A program made the translations under genes and the position numbers. A stretch of DNA of 64,000 bases from Paenibacillus tianjinensis. Its GTDB lineage: Bacteria; Bacillota; Bacilli; Paenibacillales; Paenibacillaceae. Shown one piece after another: positions 62,265 through 64,000 of the stretch; within the stretch, counting starts at the first letter, position 1, and each line of letters opens with the position of its first letter. The stretch is taken from positions 2,852,001 to 2,916,000 of the forward strand of contig NZ_CP070969.1 of assembly GCF_017086365.1 (NCBI RefSeq). Direction: 5' to 3'. The notes under the pieces are model-generated. The model was given only the letters and a program-made list of their open reading frames with translations. It was not told where the DNA came from and searched no databases.

Positions 62265-64000
62265 ATGCTGCAAGCCGGAGAAGTTGTTATCGAAGAATAT
62301 GAACCCCGCAAACACGCGAAGTCCATTGCGGAGATGTGGAACAGAAGTTATGAAAGCTGGGGAGGAGATAATGCGTATCAGACGGAACAGAGTGTGATCG
62401 ATGAGCATCGCAACAGCACTCACCTCAAACTGTTTCTGGCTGTAGTCGCTGAAGAGGTCATCGGATATTGCAGCTTCTCTCATTACAAAGAAGATACGGG
62501 AGCATTATATATACCTTTGCTGAATGTCAGGCCAGACTACCACGGGCGCAAAATCGGCAAGATGCTGGTTCTGCGTGCTATTGAGGAAACCATCAAGCTT
62601 GGCTGGCCGCGGCTGGACCTGTATACCTGGCCCGGCAACACCAAAGCGGTTCCGACATATAAGAAAAGCGGTTTTTTCTGGGAAAAACGCGATGACTCCA
62701 CACACCTCATGAACTTTATCCCTTCTGTCCTGCATACAGGAGCGGTCAAACATTACTTTGAAACGATAGACTGGTATAAAGATAGTACCCGCGAAATCTC
62801 CGTTCAGCCGGATGGGCGGAAGGAAAACGGTTTTGATTATTTTACATATACGTGGAGCAAGGATCAGCTTCAGCTGAAGATGGAGTATGAACGTTCGGGG
62901 CGGGGCCTGCGGCTGATTGAAACTGAGGATTATCTGATTAAGGCGACCATTCCTCGGCAGCATCAGCTTCCTTTTGGAAACAGTTATCCCATTGTCTATG
63001 AAGCAGTGAATAAAAGCGGACAACCCTTATCGCTTCAGGTTAAAAGCATCAGCAATCCGCAAATCCGTTTTGAGCTGAACGAATCCAGGGTTATTGCAGC
63101 ATCAGAGTCCATTGAAGGCAGCTTTTATATCCATCCGGTTGAAGAAGAACAAAATGCTTATCAGACGCATCCGGTAGTAGAAGCTGAACTGCTGATTAAC
63201 GGCTTACCTGCCGTATTTAAACTTGGCGTGGAGCCGAAGTTTCCGGTTAAGCTCAAGCTGGAGCTGCCGAATCGTGATATTTTTGCTGGAGAAGACATCG
63301 AGCTTGATTTGACTGTGGAGAACGAATACGACACCGAGACGGACTTCGCCCTTGATTTGCCAAGTGATTCCATTCTATTCTTTAAGGAGCCCAGCGTACG
63401 GGTCTCTGTTCCTTCTAAAAGCCGAAGAACAGTTCCGCTTGCTGCAAAAGTACTGGTATACGGGCTGTGGCATCATCGTGTAAAAATTACCGCGAGTGAA
63501 GAAAGCCGTGAGTCATCGGTCGTCCAACAAGAGCTTAGTCTCGTGCTCCCAGGGCTTCATACTGCTTTTGGCGGTAAAACAGATATGGGCTGCATGATCA
63601 GCAACGGTTCGTATGCGGCACATCTTGACAAATTCAGCAATGCTCTTACCTTCTATGAGGGCAGACATCGGGCGTTCAAGCTGTTCCATCCAAAATTCGG
63701 TCTCCCTTACACCAATGAATTCAAGAAAAATCCAGTCTTACAGGTGGTTCATTATAGGGAAGAGGAAGCTATGGTGCTGGAAGCCCAATACGCGCTGGAC
63801 TCCTCAGAAGGATTACTGCTTACTGTAGTAGTAAAGCTTTACAGCAACGGAATATTTACGCGTCATTACAAAATTCATAATACATCTTCTTCAGACCGGA
63901 ACGAAGAATTATATCTGAAGGACAGCTTTAGCTTTGGCCTTGATGGAGGCGTAATGCCTTACCGGGGTGAGTATATAGACTTACATCAAGGCGTTCATGC
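62265..64000 (+). CDS. GNAT acetyltransferase fused to a large beta-rich domain (cut by window edge)
   Basis: ATG 62265 after AAAGGAGG; open to the window end, at least 578 residues. The N-terminal GNAT domain (about 5-150) has 'LLNVRPDYHGRKIGKMLVLR' (acetyl-CoA loop) and 'WPGNTKAVPTYKKSGF'. The remainder is soluble and rich in beta-strand patterns, including an immunoglobulin-like stretch 'LELPNRDIFAGEDIELDLTV' (about 330) and later 'GLHTAFGGKTDMGCMISNGS', with no membrane helices. The acetyltransferase may act on, or be guided by, whatever the C-terminal part binds. Paenibacillus/Bacillus genomes have such long GNAT proteins, but no function is known to me. Confidence 0.75.
   Translation, partial: MLQAGEVVIEEYEPRKHAKSIAEMWNRSYESWGGDNAYQTEQSVIDEHRNSTHLKLFLAVVAEEVIGYCSFSHYKEDTGALYIPLLNVRPDYHGRKIGKMLVLRAIEETIKLGWPRLDLYTWPGNTKAVPTYKKSGFFWEKRDDSTHLMNFIPSVLHTGAVKHYFETIDWYKDSTREISVQPDGRKENGFDYFTYTWSKDQLQLKMEYERSGRGLRLIETEDYLIKATIPRQHQLPFGNSYPIVYEAVNKSGQPLSLQVKSISNPQIRFELNESRVIAASESIEGSFYIHPVEEEQNAYQTHPVVEAELLINGLPAVFKLGVEPKFPVKLKLELPNRDIFAGEDIELDLTVENEYDTETDFALDLPSDSILFFKEPSVRVSVPSKSRRTVPLAAKVLVYGLWHHRVKITASEESRESSVVQQELSLVLPGLHTAFGGKTDMGCMISNGSYAAHLDKFSNALTFYEGRHRAFKLFHPKFGLPYTNEFKKNPVLQVVHYREEEAMVLEAQYALDSSEGLLLTVVVKLYSNGIFTRHYKIHNTSSSDRNEELYLKDSFSFGLDGGVMPYRGEYIDLHQGVH

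Overview
The window looks like a chromosomal segment of a facultatively anaerobic, low-to-mid GC Firmicute, most likely Paenibacillus or a close relative. The basis is strong AGGAGG-type ribosome sites with frequent GTG/TTG starts, a ydaO-type c-di-AMP riboswitch, NfeD/flotillin, a NasT-like ANTAR regulator beside an assimilatory nitrite reductase, and the general gene repertoire. No rRNA, tRNA, transposase, phage or CRISPR is visible. The left edge cuts a Nudix gene and the right edge cuts a large GNAT-fusion gene.

Layout. 1-2.2 kb: Nudix tail, then two YdcZ-type transporters flanking a Crp/Fnr regulator. 2.2-7.8 kb: a nitrogen module. A minus-strand ANTAR regulator and TrpD2-like gene stand opposite nirB-nirD-(19-aa ORF)-cobA, with a GlnR/TnrA-type box between them and a complete ANTAR-type attenuator in the nirB leader. 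7.9-20.9 kb: housekeeping and sugar genes (Fe-S/HesB-like protein, hydrolase, FGGY kinase, P-loop kinases, VanZ, LacZ with a divergent AraC regulator), then a c-di-AMP riboswitch before nfeD-floT. 20.9-31.5 kb: a short PEP-utilizing enzyme, a deoxyribonucleotidase, a GH13/debranching pair behind a LacI-like operator, a MerR regulator, acetyltransferases and a FAH-family protein.

31.8-46.3 kb is a coherent fermentative hydrogen island. It holds hydE, a fused 2-oxoacid:ferredoxin oxidoreductase in two genes, a trimeric NAD/ferredoxin-linked [FeFe]-hydrogenase (hydC, hydB, hydA), hydG, a first hydF, aspartase and a second hydF. A Rex operator sits in front of the oxidoreductase genes. 2-Oxoacid oxidation would reduce ferredoxin, the hydrogenase would combine ferredoxin and NADH electrons to form H2, and HydE/F/G would build the H-cluster. 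47.3-58.3 kb is an expanded Kdp potassium region: kdpDE, two unannotated small membrane-protein genes, kdpF-A-B-C, and a kinase-less KdpD-like protein with the KdpD-N/Usp unit duplicated. Three copies of one direct-repeat element mark its promoters.

58.3-64 kb: an Lsa/Vga-type ABC-F gene behind an attenuator leader; a minus-strand Rieske oxygenase whose leader folds like a purine riboswitch with altered core bases and whose promoter is flanked by twin operators; a DedA gene broken by one in-frame TGA; and the GNAT fusion. The best candidates for something new are the variant purine-like riboswitch/Rieske unit, the duplicated kinase-less KdpD, and the doubled hydF around aspA. All calls come from reading the sequence and remembered family features; no database search or folding program was run.
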